Positions 11,178-22,990 are shown, counted from the stretch's first letter. The stretch: 64,000 nt of DNA from Dipteris shenzhenensis (GCA_047967505.1 CM106540.1), one strand, 5' to 3'. The notes: generated from the sequence alone by a model not told the origin. Made by a program: numbers and translations.

Positions 11178-12308
11178 GAGGGTTTCCATTTTTCGAGCAG
11201 AAACCCCCGAGCGACAAGCGGACAAAAGGTAGGAGGGGTCAAAATATATAGGCTCAAGTCATTTTTGGGGAGCAAAAAATCCCAAATTATTTCAAGGAAT
11301 ATGTAAGTAAATATGAAATACTAATAAATAGATATATATATAAATATACCTTTATATAATATACATATATAATGTCCAAGTGGTGACTTATTTTATCACT
11401 TTCAAATATCCTTTCTTTTCCTTTCACCATTGGTTGGATCATGAAATTTTGAGCAAATATCCTCTTTATAGTTCCTCAAGATAACCTAAGAAAATAATAT
11501 AATACTTTTTGAATAGACCCTCTAAGTGTATTTTTCCAGAGGAATATGTTTTGAAGAGCTTGCCCCCCAACCCTATTCAGCCAGCGGAATACCCTTGGAG
11601 AGCCTACGCAGAAGGGGTCATAACTTTTGCTCCTTATCTCAGATTGAGGAGTTGTAAAAAGGAAAAATATTCAAAATTTCATGATCTATGGAATGGTAGG
11701 CTTCAAATTATAATTTTAATAGTTATAAAAGATAAAAAGTAAAAATTTCAAGATATATATGAGAGGTACAACTTCTCCCTAATTCATATTATGTAGGAAG
11801 GAGTTCAATAGAGACCACATTTCCTTAAAAATACTTAGGTTTGGAGAACTGGGAATATTTTGAAAATTCATTCCTTGCCTTCCCATATTTGATAATGTAT
11901 TAGAGATTAATTTATGATCAATTATAATGGCCTCAAGTATGAGGTTTCCAATATCTTTTTCCTACTCATCCAAGGAATATGGTGTACATTGTTATATGAG
12001 AGCTTCAAATATGGGATTGCTAAAGATTAGGGAAACTCTTTTAAGATTTAATTACCATAATCCTCAAAAGAGAGTATGGTAGGGAGGTATTTATAGGAGT
12101 TTCTAAAGTGTTCACTATTTGTTCATATATAGATGATGCTCTCTAAAATGAGGGTTATAATGAAAAATAAGTAATATATGGTTCCATAAATGAGAAATTA
12201 AGAAAGAATTGTATATTCCTTTGAGAAATATACAAGCATGGTTGGTGTCAAAAATTATCGCTCAGACTTTTTTGCTCGTAGGTTTTTGCTTGGAAAGTGT
12301 GCACATCC
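11178..12308. mobile_element. Non-autonomous TIR DNA transposon, family member A, inserted in copia
   Basis: 1131 bp interrupt the copia protease. Copia coding resumes cleanly on both sides: ILDSGASFHVTPHRKWFS to HLGND on the right, NDYAYNIVGAVDIKF on the left. The left end is GAGGGTTTCCATTTTTCGAGC, followed by GAAACCCCCGAGCGAC. The reversed right end has CAAGCAAAAACCTACGAGC and GTCTGAGCGATAA. The inside is AT-rich with no transposase. The same ends occur in element B (58119-59401), so they form one family. Eight- or nine-bp duplications fit hAT or Mutator-like elements; I cannot choose between them. Confidence 0.8.
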
Positions 12309-12430
12309 GTCATTTCCAAGATGCACACAACCTGTCTTTCCATTGTCATAAGTGGAGAACCATTTCCTATGGGGAGTAACATGGAATGAAGCACCTGAAT
12401 CCAAAATCCAATCCTAGGAATATGCATCAT
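12309..12430 (-). pseudogene. Copia protease active-site segment
   Basis: Minus-strand reading DWILDSGASFHVTPHRKWFS contains the aspartic protease motif DSGA (12391-12402), followed by TYDNGKTGCVHLGND. The rest of the protease lies beyond element A, at 11080-11175. A stop just before DWILDSG and the insertion inactivate it. Confidence 0.88.
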
Positions 12431-13245
12431 CTAAAGTGGTAAGCAACTTTGCAGATAAACTAGACATGAAGAGAATGTCATTATCACTATCATGTGTGAT
12501 TGCATTAATCTCCTCAATCTTCACTTTTCCTTTGTCCTCCCTTGGACTCTCTTCCTTCTTATTTGCACCCCAATTTGCATTCTTTTTCTTATCCTTTTGC
12601 TCTCTTTTCAGCTTGTAGCAATCCTTTTTCATATGGCCCTTCTTGCCACAGTGGTAACACTCAATGTTCCATGCCCTAGATTTGCCACAAGACTTCCCGC
12701 TTTCTTGGGACTTCCCCCTGAACTATGATGTACCCCTTTACACATTTAAGGCTGCATCCTGCTTGTTGCCATCCATAGACTTCCGTCTGATCTCCTCGGC
12801 CAACAAGCTACCCACAACATCATCAAATTTGAGTACTCCACCAAGTGCAGAGTTACTGACAGCTGTATGGAAGGTATCCCATGAGGATGGCAATGAACAT
12901 AAGAGAAATATTGCCTTAGTCTCTGCATCAAAATTCATCTTCTGAGCTTGAAGCTGGCTGAAAATAATATTGAATTCATTCAAGTGAGAAGTAACGGAGA
13001 CCCCTTCCATCATCTGCAGCTCAAACAACCTCTTCATGAGGTAAACTTTATTAGAGGCAGTCATCCAATTCATTCCAATCATCCTCAAACATATTTGCAG
13101 GCTTAGCTTCAATCCCTGCCAAGGGTTTAATCTGCTTCTTTTGAATAAGCACATCCCTTATCTGTTCTTTCCACAAAGAAAAGTTTGTCCCATCAAACTT
13201 TTTAAAGTTGAAAAACTCCTTTTCAGACATGGAAGAGGATTCCAT
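12414..13245 (-). pseudogene. Copia gag with zinc knuckle
   Basis: The likely start is the ATG at 13245 (MESSSMSEKEFFNFKKFDG). The N-terminal block reads KKFDGTNFSLWKEQI and DDWNELD. Compared with the copy at 1-288, 116 bp are missing near 13058, which shifts the frame. Gag resumes with NKVYLMKRLFELQMMEGVSV and FSQLQAQKMNFD. Near 12610-12665 is a CX2CX4HX4C zinc knuckle, ECYHCGKKGHMKKDCY, which binds RNA in Gag. A lysine-rich linker leads toward the protease. Family certain; inactive because of the deletion and stops. Confidence 0.92.
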
Positions 13246-14680
13246 GATGCAAATAAAGCAAAATCCCAAATGCTAGTGCCTACAAGAAAGAATCACACCA
13301 AATACCAGGTGCACCCAAATTTGTATGCCATAATAGAGTGAAATATCACCAAAATTCAAAGCTCAAAGCATCAAAAGATGCAGCTGACTCATGTGCATGT
13401 ACTATGTATCCATATGAGCAAATCTGGCCCAAAAGAAAATGCCAACTGCAATGGCAATCCAAAATGCCAATAAGTGCCACATGGCTCAAGCATAAGCACC
13501 GTCCATGGGCATATGCATCAATAATATCTCATCCAAGAGAGCATAACACTATCAGTGCATCACCTGTAATGTGTCAAAGCTATCCCTCAGCATAAAATAG
13601 CCTCCATGTGCAAAGCGTCCATAAAAAATAGCATCCCACAAGGCAATCAAGGCCTATCAGTGCATCCAATAAGGATCGCAATGCATCCAAATGGCCTATA
13701 AATCATCCATTGCAACCTAATGCACACCACAAATGAGTGTACACGGCTCAAACTATAACCAAAGTAATCTAAATAAGGTATGCTCAAGAAATCATGGTCC
13801 CACGACAATGACCGCTACTGAAAATAGAACCTGAGATGCCTCAAAACATGGGTGCCATTGCATAATCAGACTTAGCAAGAAAATTTGCAAATATCTCTCT
13901 TCTATTGGAACTCCAAAATCCCAATCAATGAGTGTCAACACTTATTCACTGCCATGTGGCATAAGTCTAAGGTTTCAAACCTTAGAATGAAAAATGCATA
14001 ACAGAGAGACTAAATCCAATACGCAGAGATCTATAACTCTAAAAATACTCCACCGAATCATGCAAGAACTGATAGGTAGGGGTCTTTAGGCGTCCAAAAT
14101 GCAATGGGACAGATGGTTTTGGAAACCATGGTCTCAATCACTGGGTCCAACACATGGACTGAAAAACGTTTTTGGAAACAGAACTGTTTGTAAACTCTAC
14201 CGGAGTGCGAATGATGAGCAACATAGAAGTTTTAGGAGCTCCTGAGTCTACCGGAACTGACAGATCTGCAAATGGTTGCTCCAAACTTGAGTTCCAACAC
14301 CCGAGCAGAAAAACGTAGAAACTGACACAGTGAGCCAAAAATCCAATGAAATGATCTCAGATTCAAGAATGAAGGTTTTTCCAAGCTCCTGAAGTGAAGT
14401 AGACGCCAAAAGCAAGCAATAGTTACCTCTACAAGTCAATACAGAGTCTCTGTCATCGAACGGAACAGGGAAAAGCTTAAAAAACGACTTTTTCTTTGAA
14501 AACACTTAACAGGCTCTCAAAACCACTTTCCAAAACCAAAGTGACTTTTCCAAAGGTTCCTCCAAGGCCTCTACACACTCAGATGCAAGTAAACACCCAC
14601 AAAGCTTCCCACAGAGCTTCTCCTTCCTCCCACAGAGCTGCTGAGCTTCCAGGCATTCACGCACACTCAGTTAGATCACC
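13246..14680 (-). other. Copia 5' leader, non-coding
   Basis: About 1.4 kb between the primer-binding site and gag. I see no coding frame of note. Long leaders are common in plant copia elements. Confidence 0.6.
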
Positions 14681-14697
14681 TGAGCTCTGATACTAGT
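14681..14697 (-). promoter_or_regulatory. Primer-binding site, initiator-Met tRNA type
   Basis: Minus strand ACTAGTATCAGAGCTCA directly follows the 5' LTR. It matches the usual plant iMet primer site TGGTATCAGAGC with one change. Confidence 0.85.
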
Positions 14698-14867
14698 TGA
14701 GAGTGCTCTCAATGAAAGCAAGAACGGAAGAGGGAGAGAGAGAAACAGAGAGCCACACAAGTTCTGGTGGGTGCAGAACACCCTAATCTTCTTTTTCATT
14801 CATTTATTTATGTGTTTGAATATTGTACATAACCAGGGTAAAGGCACAGTGACCTTTAACCCCCACA
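14698..14867 (-). repeat. 5' LTR of the copia element (right end)
   Basis: 170 bp, about 95% identical to the LTR at 7951-8116. It drives transcription leftward on the minus strand. Flanked on the outside by AGATG at 14868-14872. Confidence 0.93.
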
Positions 14868-14872
14868 AGATG
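14868..14872. repeat. Target-site duplication of the copia element (right)
   Basis: AGATG, matching 7946-7950. Confidence 0.9.
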
Positions 14873-17350
14873 TGTATAATACTTCTAATATAACTGAAGT
14901 GAAAATGTATGAATGGAGAAAATGTATCCAAAAACTTTAAAATATGATTAAAATTAAAAGACAAAATATACATGAACAAAGTAACTCTACAAAGAAGTTC
15001 GCCAAAGTTTTGGTAGAAGAACGTTGATACAAAAGAAGCTCAAAGCTTTTCAACAAGTATAATCCTAGATGCAGAGTAATATTGGACATGAGAACTGCAC
15101 ACACTACTACATACACTTCACAACCTCAGCTATAGAGCCAAAATTGCATAGCACACTACTTATACTTTTCACTACCAAGTTCTAATTACAAGGGAATCCT
15201 TTGTATTTTCACCATTTAAAGAGCCCTTACAATGATAACAGGAACACTTTGAAAGCTAGAGCTACAACTCTAAGTTAGACACACCAACTATATTTGAAAA
15301 GCAATTTAGCCTAGGGTGGTCACTCTATAAAAATGTAAGGTAGTTGGTTCGTTCATGGAAGGGGGCTTTTAAATTTGTGGGACTTATGGGCATCTGTGTA
15401 GAGGATGGGTTTAAGAAAATAGTTATGTAATATAATTATGATATGTACATTGAAGCAGAGCACTTTTATATTCAAAATTACAACATGTATACGTATGAAA
15501 GAGGGGGAAACAATTATGCAAAAAATTGTAAATTTTTAAATACAAGGTTATTTTTAAATGTGTGCTTGCTCACACGTGTTTAATGGATTTTTACATATTG
15601 ACTGCTGGGGCAATTTAGTTTCTTTCATTAGGTTGGAAGCCTAGAACATCCTTGATGGTTCACTAAAAAGGCACCAATCTTTTTACATCTGCCAACAATG
15701 CTTTAGTATTTCATTGAATTGCTGGAGTACATGGAGAGAAAAGTTTATTGGAGACATAGAACCTTGTCAACACAAAGCAAAACATTTACTTATGCACTGT
15801 CATGTAATGTGATTTTCCCTAGTAGAGTGGCTACCTATGCCACAATAGCTACTTGGTAGTATTCATGACAGAAGCAACCATGCCAACCCATCTTGTTTCT
15901 TTACGGTGGCTGCAAATATGTTCAACCTCCACACTGTTCATTTGACAATCTCTAAATTCAAATTTGAAAATTTATTATCATATGAGAATTATTTTTATGC
16001 ATTTCCCTTATAGGTATTTTATGTCTTTGTTGGTTGCCATTTTTGGCTTGCCCATGGCAAGGTCTAAGTGAAGAGTCGAGGGTTTTGGTTATCTACAAGG
16101 ATTGTACCATGCGTGTGAGGGTTTAGTGGTTGGATTAAAGGTGAATTAGTTTTTCTTCAAGTGGAGTTAATGATGGTTGCTTGTGTTGGTTTCTCTTCAA
16201 AAAACATTGTTTCTTAAGCCTATGAGGGAGATAGTTGCAAATTAGTTCCTTAATCTAAGTGTGCTTGTAGTTCCTTTTGGTGGACTAAGACAAGTGTGAG
16301 CATTACAATAATGCACAAGAGAATCTTGAGTTTTTCAATGATGAAATGTAGCTCATGGATGTGCACAACTAAGTGAAACTTAGTACAAACTTAGTACTAA
16401 GTGTATGGTAATGTGCACAACTAAGTGAAACTTAGTACAAACTTCGAATTTCATGATCTAATATTTGATGCTTGAAAATTTTCCTTTAGATGCTAAGAAG
16501 ATGCCTACTAAAGGCTCATCTAGTCCTCTTATTTCTCCTCAAAAGGTGTCCTTCAACCCATGACTACAAACAAAGCTTGTAAAGGCCTCAACTTTAAAAA
16601 GCAATGATTTTGGCAACTGCAAATAAAGAGAGGATTGAGAGGCTCAAAGGAGGTTGAATGATTCTCTCTTTTAACCTATTGTTTGGGAATATCTAGATCA
16701 AATAGCAATAGAATGATAGTTACTCGATGTAGCTAAGAATTCAAGACCTTGTAGTAGGAAAGATGTCCAATAGAATCTATGAAAATTCTTGCCAAATTGA
16801 AGTTACTGAGGAGATGTCGATTGTTTTGTGTAAGAAAGTAGTGGAATGAGTAGATGGAATACCTTTATCACAAATAAAAATATATTTCAAAAAAGTGCCT
16901 TAGATCTTCTTTTAACGGCAAGGATCTTTCAAAGTATGGAACATTTCGTGCACCAAAAGGTCCTTGGCCAAAGTTGATGAAAGCTGACTTGACAGATTTG
17001 AATGTTGAGAAACTTTGAGTTTGCAAAAATAACCACAAGATAGGTAAAACAATGTCAAATCCATCAGGTAGTCTATGTTTTGAGGTCAGGGTCCACCACT
17101 TATCTACCACCATCCAAATAAACCATATGGGAGAACCCTATAGACAGATAATGCCTATGCTCCCTGGCTTGTTATTGCTTTACCAATGGAAATGCTTGCA
17201 AAGATTCAATAGTTCATTATACTGAGCAAGGGGAATTCTCAAAATCTAAGGCAAATGAGTTAGAATCAAGTGCTTCAATAGAACCTAGCACAAAGCTAGC
17301 CCAATCATGGGAAATATTCAAGAACATGCAAGTCAGTTTGACATTTGTTG
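14873..17350. other. No gene recognised
   Basis: AT-rich sequence without a coding frame I can name. Near 16370-16445 a 32-bp unit with CACAACTAAGTGAAACTTAG is repeated about 55 bp apart. The right end may be decayed gypsy gag. Confidence 0.4.
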
Positions 17351-17359
17351 AGCTAATGC

Positions 17360-17650
17360 AGATAGATCCATATTGGCAGGATTTCCTTGCCACTATACCT
17401 ATAATTGACACTCCAGTAGCAAATGAGGAAATGCTTGTGATCACCATCAAGGTTAAGAAACAAACTATATGAGGAGTGATAGTAGATGGTGAATCTAGAG
17501 TGTATCATTTTTTAATAAATTGCTCAGAGGATGAAGTTTAAGTCTTATAAACCATTACCTCTTTGAGTACATATGGCAGATCAATGACTAGTTGACCCAA
17601 AAGGATGAGGACAGCCAAAATACTCTCTAGAAAATATATGACCATATTTG
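17360..17650 (+). pseudogene. Ty3/gypsy aspartic protease remnant
   Basis: Plus-strand frames read IIDTPVANEEMLVITIKVKK, then GVIVDGESRVYHFL. GVIVDG is the position of the protease active site, usually D(S/G)G. After a frameshift comes KFKSYKPLPL and then MADQ.LVDPKG, a conserved run found in plant gypsy proteases. Stops occur at about 17470, 17555 and 17590. Too little remains to define the element. Its orientation is opposite to the gypsy pieces at 19560-24290, so it is a separate insertion. Confidence 0.6.
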
Positions 17651-18385
17651 TAAAATCAAGATCTAGAGAGAAAAATACTAAAACTAGAGAGAGAAGACCA
17701 AGAGCCTACACTTCTTGAGGTCCACTACAAAAATTCCAAGAGGTCCCTCACAAAAAGTGTAGGGACAACCCTAGGAGTGGTTGGTGTGTCTCTTTGGACT
17801 ATAGTAACAAGGGGTTCTCCAATTAAAAGCTCTAGGAGAAGCTCTCTCAACCCCTTGAGATATCTACATTCGGAGGCATGACATCTGTGAATTTTACAAA
17901 AGGCACAAAAGAGGTAGAATTGGCTACCTTATGTTTTGAGGGACATTCCTAGTGACCATTGCCAGAACCCCTACACTCACAATGCCCCATAGACCACCTT
18001 TGACTTGGGTTTTAAAAGATGAAGGCTCACTAGAACTTGTTCTATTTGTCCACCCTTTATTTCCTCCAGCTTCCATTTTGATGATCCCACCTTGTTTGGA
18101 AACCTTGTGGGAGGGAGTTGTAGTGGTTCAAAACTTAGCTTGCCATTGTTGGCTCTTTCCCATGGCTTCCGCAGGAAGAGTAGGGTATTCTCAGTATGCA
18201 AGGTTTCGAGGCTTTTTGTCACCTACAAATATATCAGGGTTGTCATTTGTAGCATACGTGTAGCCTAGGACCTTGAGTCATATTCCGGTGAGAGACGTAG
18301 GCTTAAGTGTAGTAAGCAAACATAGTGCATGCATGTGTGAAAGGAGCGTGCATCATCATGGTTGAGGTAATGAAGGCTTTCACCT
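17651..18385. other. No gene recognised
   Basis: A short imperfect inverted arrangement near 17700-17770 repeats CTACACTT and AAGTGTAG. Nothing else is supported. Confidence 0.35.
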
Positions 18386-18389
18386 TCAT

Positions 18390-18600
18390 TGGGGGTTGAG
18401 GGTTTAGGAGGAGTTTAAGGGTTAGTGGGAAGTTCAGGGTTTAGAAGGAGGTTCCAAGGTTTAGAAAGAGATTCCAGGGTTTAGAAGAGGTTCAAGGGTT
18501 AGAAGGAAGCTCCAAGGTTTAGAGAGAGGTTCTAGAGTTTAGAAGAGGTTCCAAGGTTAGAGGGAGGATCCAAGGTTCAGGATAGAGTACGTGGTGGAGA
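18390..18600. repeat. Telomere-like ~20-bp minisatellite
   Basis: At least seven units of about 19-21 bp resemble GGGTTTAGAAGAGGTTCCAA. GGGTTTAG at each unit start equals the plant telomere repeat in phase. Units vary at several positions. A looser tail with AAGGGTTTAGGGGG is at 18645-18660. Confidence 0.8.
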
Positions 18601-18667
18601 ACTCATCTCCCTCGTAGATCATGGAGGTTAAGGGTTGAGGAACTAAGGGTTTAGGGGGAGCATAGGA

Positions 18668-18960
18668 GTGGGAGAGGAAGAGGGTGTAAGAGCATGGGGG
18701 AAGGAAGAGAGAGGAGGAAGGAGGAGGAGGGAGGAGGAGGAGGAGGAGGGAGGAGGAGGGAGGAGGAGGAGGAGGAGGGAGGAGGAGAAGGGAGGAGGAG
18801 GATTGAGGAGGAGGAGGAGGGAGGATGAGAAGGGAGGAGGAGGAGGAGGAGAAGGGAGGAGGAGGAGGAGGAGGGAGGAGGAGAGGGAGAGGATGGGTTG
18901 CAAGGTTGGAGGAGAGGGGAGGAGGAGTTGCAAGGTTAGGACATGCTTTTGGACGTGGAG
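18668..18960. repeat. (GGA)n-rich purine tract
   Basis: Nearly pure GGA/GAG triplets from about 18690 to 18890, interrupted by AAG. This strand asymmetry creates false proline/serine or glutamate/arginine-rich reading frames. Confidence 0.92.
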
Positions 18961-19135
18961 TGCAAGGAAGCATGGAGACTTGAGACAATTGCCTAGAATA
19001 CCAAAGTAGAACTCAACACGATACCCCAAAGAGTGTGGGCTTCATTCGGCTTCATTCCATTATGGGGTATTTATACAAGTTGGAGAGCTTCTCTCTCTGC
19101 ATGTAGGAATTGTAAGACATTCTCTCTCTACATAT

Positions 19136-19406
19136 AGAGCTTGCATATAGAAGTTGAATGTAGGAGTTGCAAGTTGCATGTAGGAGTTGCATGTTGCATG
19201 TAGGAGTTGTACATAGAACTAGCATGTAGAACTTGCATATAGGAGTTGCATGTAGGAGTTGCATGTAGAACATGCATGTAGGAGTTGCATGTAGAAGTTG
19301 CATGTAGAACATGCACGTAGGAGTTGCATGTAGAAGTTGCATGTAGAACTCGCATGTAGAACTTGCATGTAGAACTCGCATGTAGCACTCGCATGTAGAA
19401 CATGCA
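19136..19406. repeat. 12-bp minisatellite, unit TTGCATGTAGAA
   Basis: About 22 copies of a 12-bp unit (variants with GTAGGAG and GTAGAACT). Because the period is a multiple of three and lacks stop triplets, several frames stay open, giving HATSTCNSYM-type repeats. Judged non-coding. Confidence 0.9.
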
Positions 19407-19559
19407 AGTTGGATCTCTAAGAGGGATTATTCCTAGCCTTTATGCAAGTACAAGCGGAGCTTTGTTGCTACTGTACACACACATTCTATACTATCTAAGT
19501 CCATGTTGGCACAAAGACAACAACCATTTCATATTTATCACTTCCTTGACGAAGTCTTG

Positions 19560-19967
19560 CTTAGAAGGCCTACCACAATGGAGGAAGTCAATGCTCTCAA
19601 ACCACCTTTTCATGGCAGCATCATTAGGTAAGTTTGAAATCTTAGAAGCCAAGACTTTCATTTGGGTTTACAATTTAGAGATGCTCTTTCTTGGCTTCAT
19701 GATGAACATGGAAAACTCTTAGATGGTCATAGGTTCAATCTTTTCTAGCTAAAATGTCTACAAGAGACTTGAGATCTACCATGTTTGAAAACGATCAAGG
19801 GGGAGCTGATTGTACCATACATTGGTTGCATCTTCCAAGGTTGACCAAAAAATATGTAAGAAGGCATACTCATTCTTAACTTCTTTGGCCTTGCAGGTTG
19901 TGAGAAGCTTTCTCACATGCGCTTCTACATACTCATGAAGTTGGCCCTTGAACTTTTGGGCTTTCAC
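19560..19967 (-). pseudogene. Ty3/gypsy gag remnant
   Basis: Minus-strand MKAQKFKGQLHEYVEAHVRK, then KNEYAFLHIFWSTLEDATNV and WYNQLPLDRFQTW, matches the plant retrotransposon Gag core: an aliphatic L-x-x-x-A-x-x-WY-x-x-LP followed by W. After a stop the similarity continues weakly to about 19560, with KRWF and LPHCGRPSK-like scraps. Stops are frequent. It is one piece of a dead gypsy element oriented leftward. The minus-strand fragment at 20780-21060 may be its upstream part. Confidence 0.6.
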
Positions 19968-20779
19968 ATGAACTTGTTGAAAATTTCTAGAAGTCTTCCT
20001 CTCATTGTGGAATTGAGAATTGTCATGGTTGATGTAACAACTCTACCCACTCTAGGGCATGAAGCGACTACAAAATGTTGAATGGTAATAAGTGCAAGTG
20101 CCATATGGTGGAGAGGCTATGGACAAGGACCCTAAGGGAGACCAAACTAGTGTAAAAGTCACTATCGAGGTAAATGTAGATGGAAACAACATGAAAGGTG
20201 TTGAAGGCAATGAAGAAACTATAAATGCAAATGAAGGAGAGAACATAAGGTGTGGAAGTCACTAAGGATGCAATAAGGTTGTGAAGAAGGGAGATGTAAT
20301 AGAAGCCATGCATGATGCTTAAGCAGTATGAAAGGGCATAATATTGTGAAAGGTATAGTAGATGAGAGAGAAGGTGGGATACTGATGGACAGTGCAAGGA
20401 ACATGACTGAAGCAAAATGACAACTTAAGGGTGCCATGGGGATAGAAGGTGGGGGTGCAATGGGTGTAGAATCTAGAATTGACAAAAAACTACGGTTGTT
20501 GATAGTAGATGAGGTAGCTACCTTACCAGTTTGTAGCATTCAGTCAGATGCTATAATATATACTCACCAACTGTGACAAAGTGTTCGATCATGACAACTA
20601 ATTGCTAGAGAGCAAGGGAAGTCCTCTTGACCTTTGTTAACTTTCCCTGAAGCCTCATCCTTGCCTTCGAGATGATTTGGTTGCAGAGGTTTATGGAGGA
20701 ACTTGGGAAGAAGCAAGAAAATTGTAGCTTATATAGTGATATCCTCTTCACTTAATCTCCACTTTGCATTATTCTTCCC

Positions 20780-21065
20780 CTTATGAATTCTAGGCCTTGT
20801 CATTACAAGTCAATGAGAGCTTCAATGAAGTTGGTAGCTCTAGCAATGACTACTCCAATGGGTCCACTTGATGACTTCCTGAACTTTTTCATCCGTAATG
20901 TTGATTGTATCATGTTTGGTTTGCAGGAAGCCGTCTCTCAAATTTTTTCAAGTATCTTGGTTCTTGCACTAGCTCCCTCAAGGTCATCAAAATTGCTCGG
21001 CATAAGATTTGTCTCCCACAAGACCCTAGAACCCTGCTTGATTCTTTTCTTATCAAATGCAAAAG
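20780..21065 (-). pseudogene. Possible upstream part of the gypsy gag
   Basis: The minus-strand frame runs AFDKKRIKQGSRVLWETNLM, then PSNFDDLEGASARTKILEKI, one stop, ETASCKPNMIQSTLRMKKFR, then GPIGVVIARATNFIEALIDL and a stop. This is about 88 codons with one internal TGA and protein-like composition. The family is not recognised. Placement upstream of the Gag core at 19967, in the same orientation, is the only link. The opposite strand holds a 139-codon frame (20783-21202) that I consider less convincing. Confidence 0.35.
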
Positions 21066-21069
21066 TGTC

Positions 21070-22550
21070 CCACTATGATCACCATAAACTTTATGAGGAG
21101 AGTTCTAGTCTCTTCCAAAGATATTTAAACCAAATGCCAAATTCTACTAGTATGAGGTGGGAAAATTGTGTAGAACTTGCGGGTTGTGGGTGTGGGTGTT
21201 GATGCAATAATACGTATGGCTTCATTGTAGGTTATAATGCAATCAATTACAAAGGGATGTTGCAACTACCAAGCTATTATGGAGTAGAATATGGTGCTGG
21301 TGATGGAGCAAGTATGGAATGGAATGGAAAGAAGAGATGTAATGAAATAGAAGAAGAGATCAATGCATATGTTTGTAAGAAACAGAATGAGGATGCACTT
21401 GCTAGAGCAAGACCGCACAAGAATTAGACTTGCCATATTGTTACTAAGCTAACCAAAGTACACAAGTCTGCCTTTTGGATGATACCAAGATCACTCACCG
21501 AACAATCCCCAATAAAATGTGTGAGCTCATAGCTCAAGAATCTTCTCTCATACTCTTCTCTTGCCCTCCATATGAATTACACCCTTTCCTCTATTTTTCC
21601 CTCTCTTCACCTATTCAAAGGCATGACTCCATTCCCCCTCCATTGGTAGATGTCTCTACCCTTTTGAACTCTTATCTTTGAGCCCATTATCCACTAGCTT
21701 TCTCCTTATACCTCCTAAATATGTCATTGCATCAACACATTTTGCTACCTTTTGGTTCACCTTCTTTAGTAGATGCTTTGGTTTTGCACTTACATAAACT
21801 CTTTGAGGTGTCATAACTCCTCCATCACCCTTCGAGAATCCAAGGTACATCAATCTTGGTCCTCCATGGTGTTGATTGGTTAGGACCTACCACCTTCATG
21901 GACTCTCCCATCATGGTGGTAGGAGGCCTTCTATTTTCATGTTGCTTGCGTGTTATGTGTCACCAAGATCCATCGCCAAGGCTAGGACAGGAATTATGCT
22001 AGTCATCGGTCTATATCATATGAAGTATGGTCATCGGCTTGGACCAAGTCTAGTCTTCAATCTAGGCAAAGGCTATTCAACACCCTCTACCAACAACAAG
22101 ACTTGCAACCCATCCCTAAGATAGTTTTGTACCATGCTTTGGAGGAGTTCATGGTCTAGCACAAGGGCTTGGAATAAGGTCGGTCAATGGCATAGCACAG
22201 GAGGGTTCGTTCCTATTGGTTGTGACAACCAATCATGCATTGCTTTGGCCAAGAAGGCCAATTCAATTGCTTATATTTCTACATGTTGCTCTAGAATCTA
22301 TCGAATTTGAGTATGTCATTGATGGGACTACAAGAAGTGACAAGATGATTCATAATTCCAAAGATTTCTTTGATAAGAAATAGACATAGTTGAGGAACGG
22401 GGACTTTAAAGGCCTTACAAGATGATTAATAATATCAAAGATTTCTTTAATAGCAATGAACATAATTATTTTCATGGCTAAGAATGTTGTCCCTCCAAAT
22501 GTAAGGAGTTCAGTCTCATAAGAAACAAGTCCAAGATCAAAATACTCAAA
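21070..22550. other. No gene recognised
   Basis: A roughly 75-bp duplication near 22340-22440 repeats AAAGATTTCTTT beside ACAAGATGATT. Otherwise no supported feature. Confidence 0.4.
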
Positions 22551-22559
22551 GAAGAATGT

Positions 22560-22990
22560 GAAATATCGTGCATTGGTTTTGAAGGAACCAAAGAAGAGGG
22601 TGCATAAGCAAAAGGCCAGCTAAGACAATCCACCGATGAAATCCACACCCTTTAAGGATCAACTAGTGAATTTGACAAGATAAACTAACAATGCAAGCAT
22701 AAGATAGAAGGTGCCCTCAAGAAATTAAACAAAGCATCCAAAGAAAATTTGGATCTCAAGGCCAACATGCAAGTGCTTGAAACACAAGTCCATGAGGTGA
22801 AAAACAAGGTGTCTTTTTTACCTACGAAAAGTTTGATCTAAGTTCAGATGAGATAAACGCCCTTCTTCTCAAATGCGAGCTAGTCCATGTTAGAAAGACC
22901 CGCTACGTCCATCTCATCTAAAGTTCATAGAGTGGAAAAAGTTATCCACGAAGGAGGGTAGGTTGACATCGAGGCATAAGAGAACTTTGA
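22560..22990 (+). pseudogene. Possible coiled-coil coding remnant
   Basis: Plus-strand frames read HKIEGALKKLNKASKENLDL, then KANMQVLETQVHEVKNKVSF, a heptad-like Leu/Lys/Glu pattern. After a frameshift come YEKFDLSSDEINALLLKCEL and VHVRKTRYVHLI. Stops and frameshifts follow. Such coiled coils occur in the gag-like genes of plant retroelements, but nothing here proves that. Identity unknown. Confidence 0.35.

Larger units (their letters stand above)
7951..14867 (-). mobile_element. Complete, inactive Ty1/copia LTR retrotransposon
   Basis: The element is 6917 bp with 166/170-bp LTRs that begin TG and end CA on the plus strand, flanked by AGATG on both sides. On the minus strand the order is LTR, primer-binding site, ~1.4-kb leader, gag with zinc knuckle, protease, integrase, reverse transcriptase, RNase H, polypurine tract, LTR. 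Integrase before RT is the copia order. The LTRs differ at about nine positions plus one 4-bp indel, roughly 5%, mostly transitions, so the insertion is not recent. Stops and frameshifts break every domain, gag carries a 116-bp deletion, and a TIR element sits in the protease. A second copy of the same family is at the left window edge. Confidence 0.95.

Noticed and set aside
18557-19029. Proline/serine-leucine and Glu/Arg-rich frames on both strands
   Set aside because: Produced by the GGA tract.
19052-19407. Cysteine-rich repeat protein (HATSTCNSYM units)
   Set aside because: Open in three frames because the minisatellite period is 12 bp; no start context or unique sequence.
20783-21202. 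139-codon plus-strand frame
   Set aside because: The opposite strand reads more protein-like and fits the orientation of the nearby gypsy gag; neither is strong.
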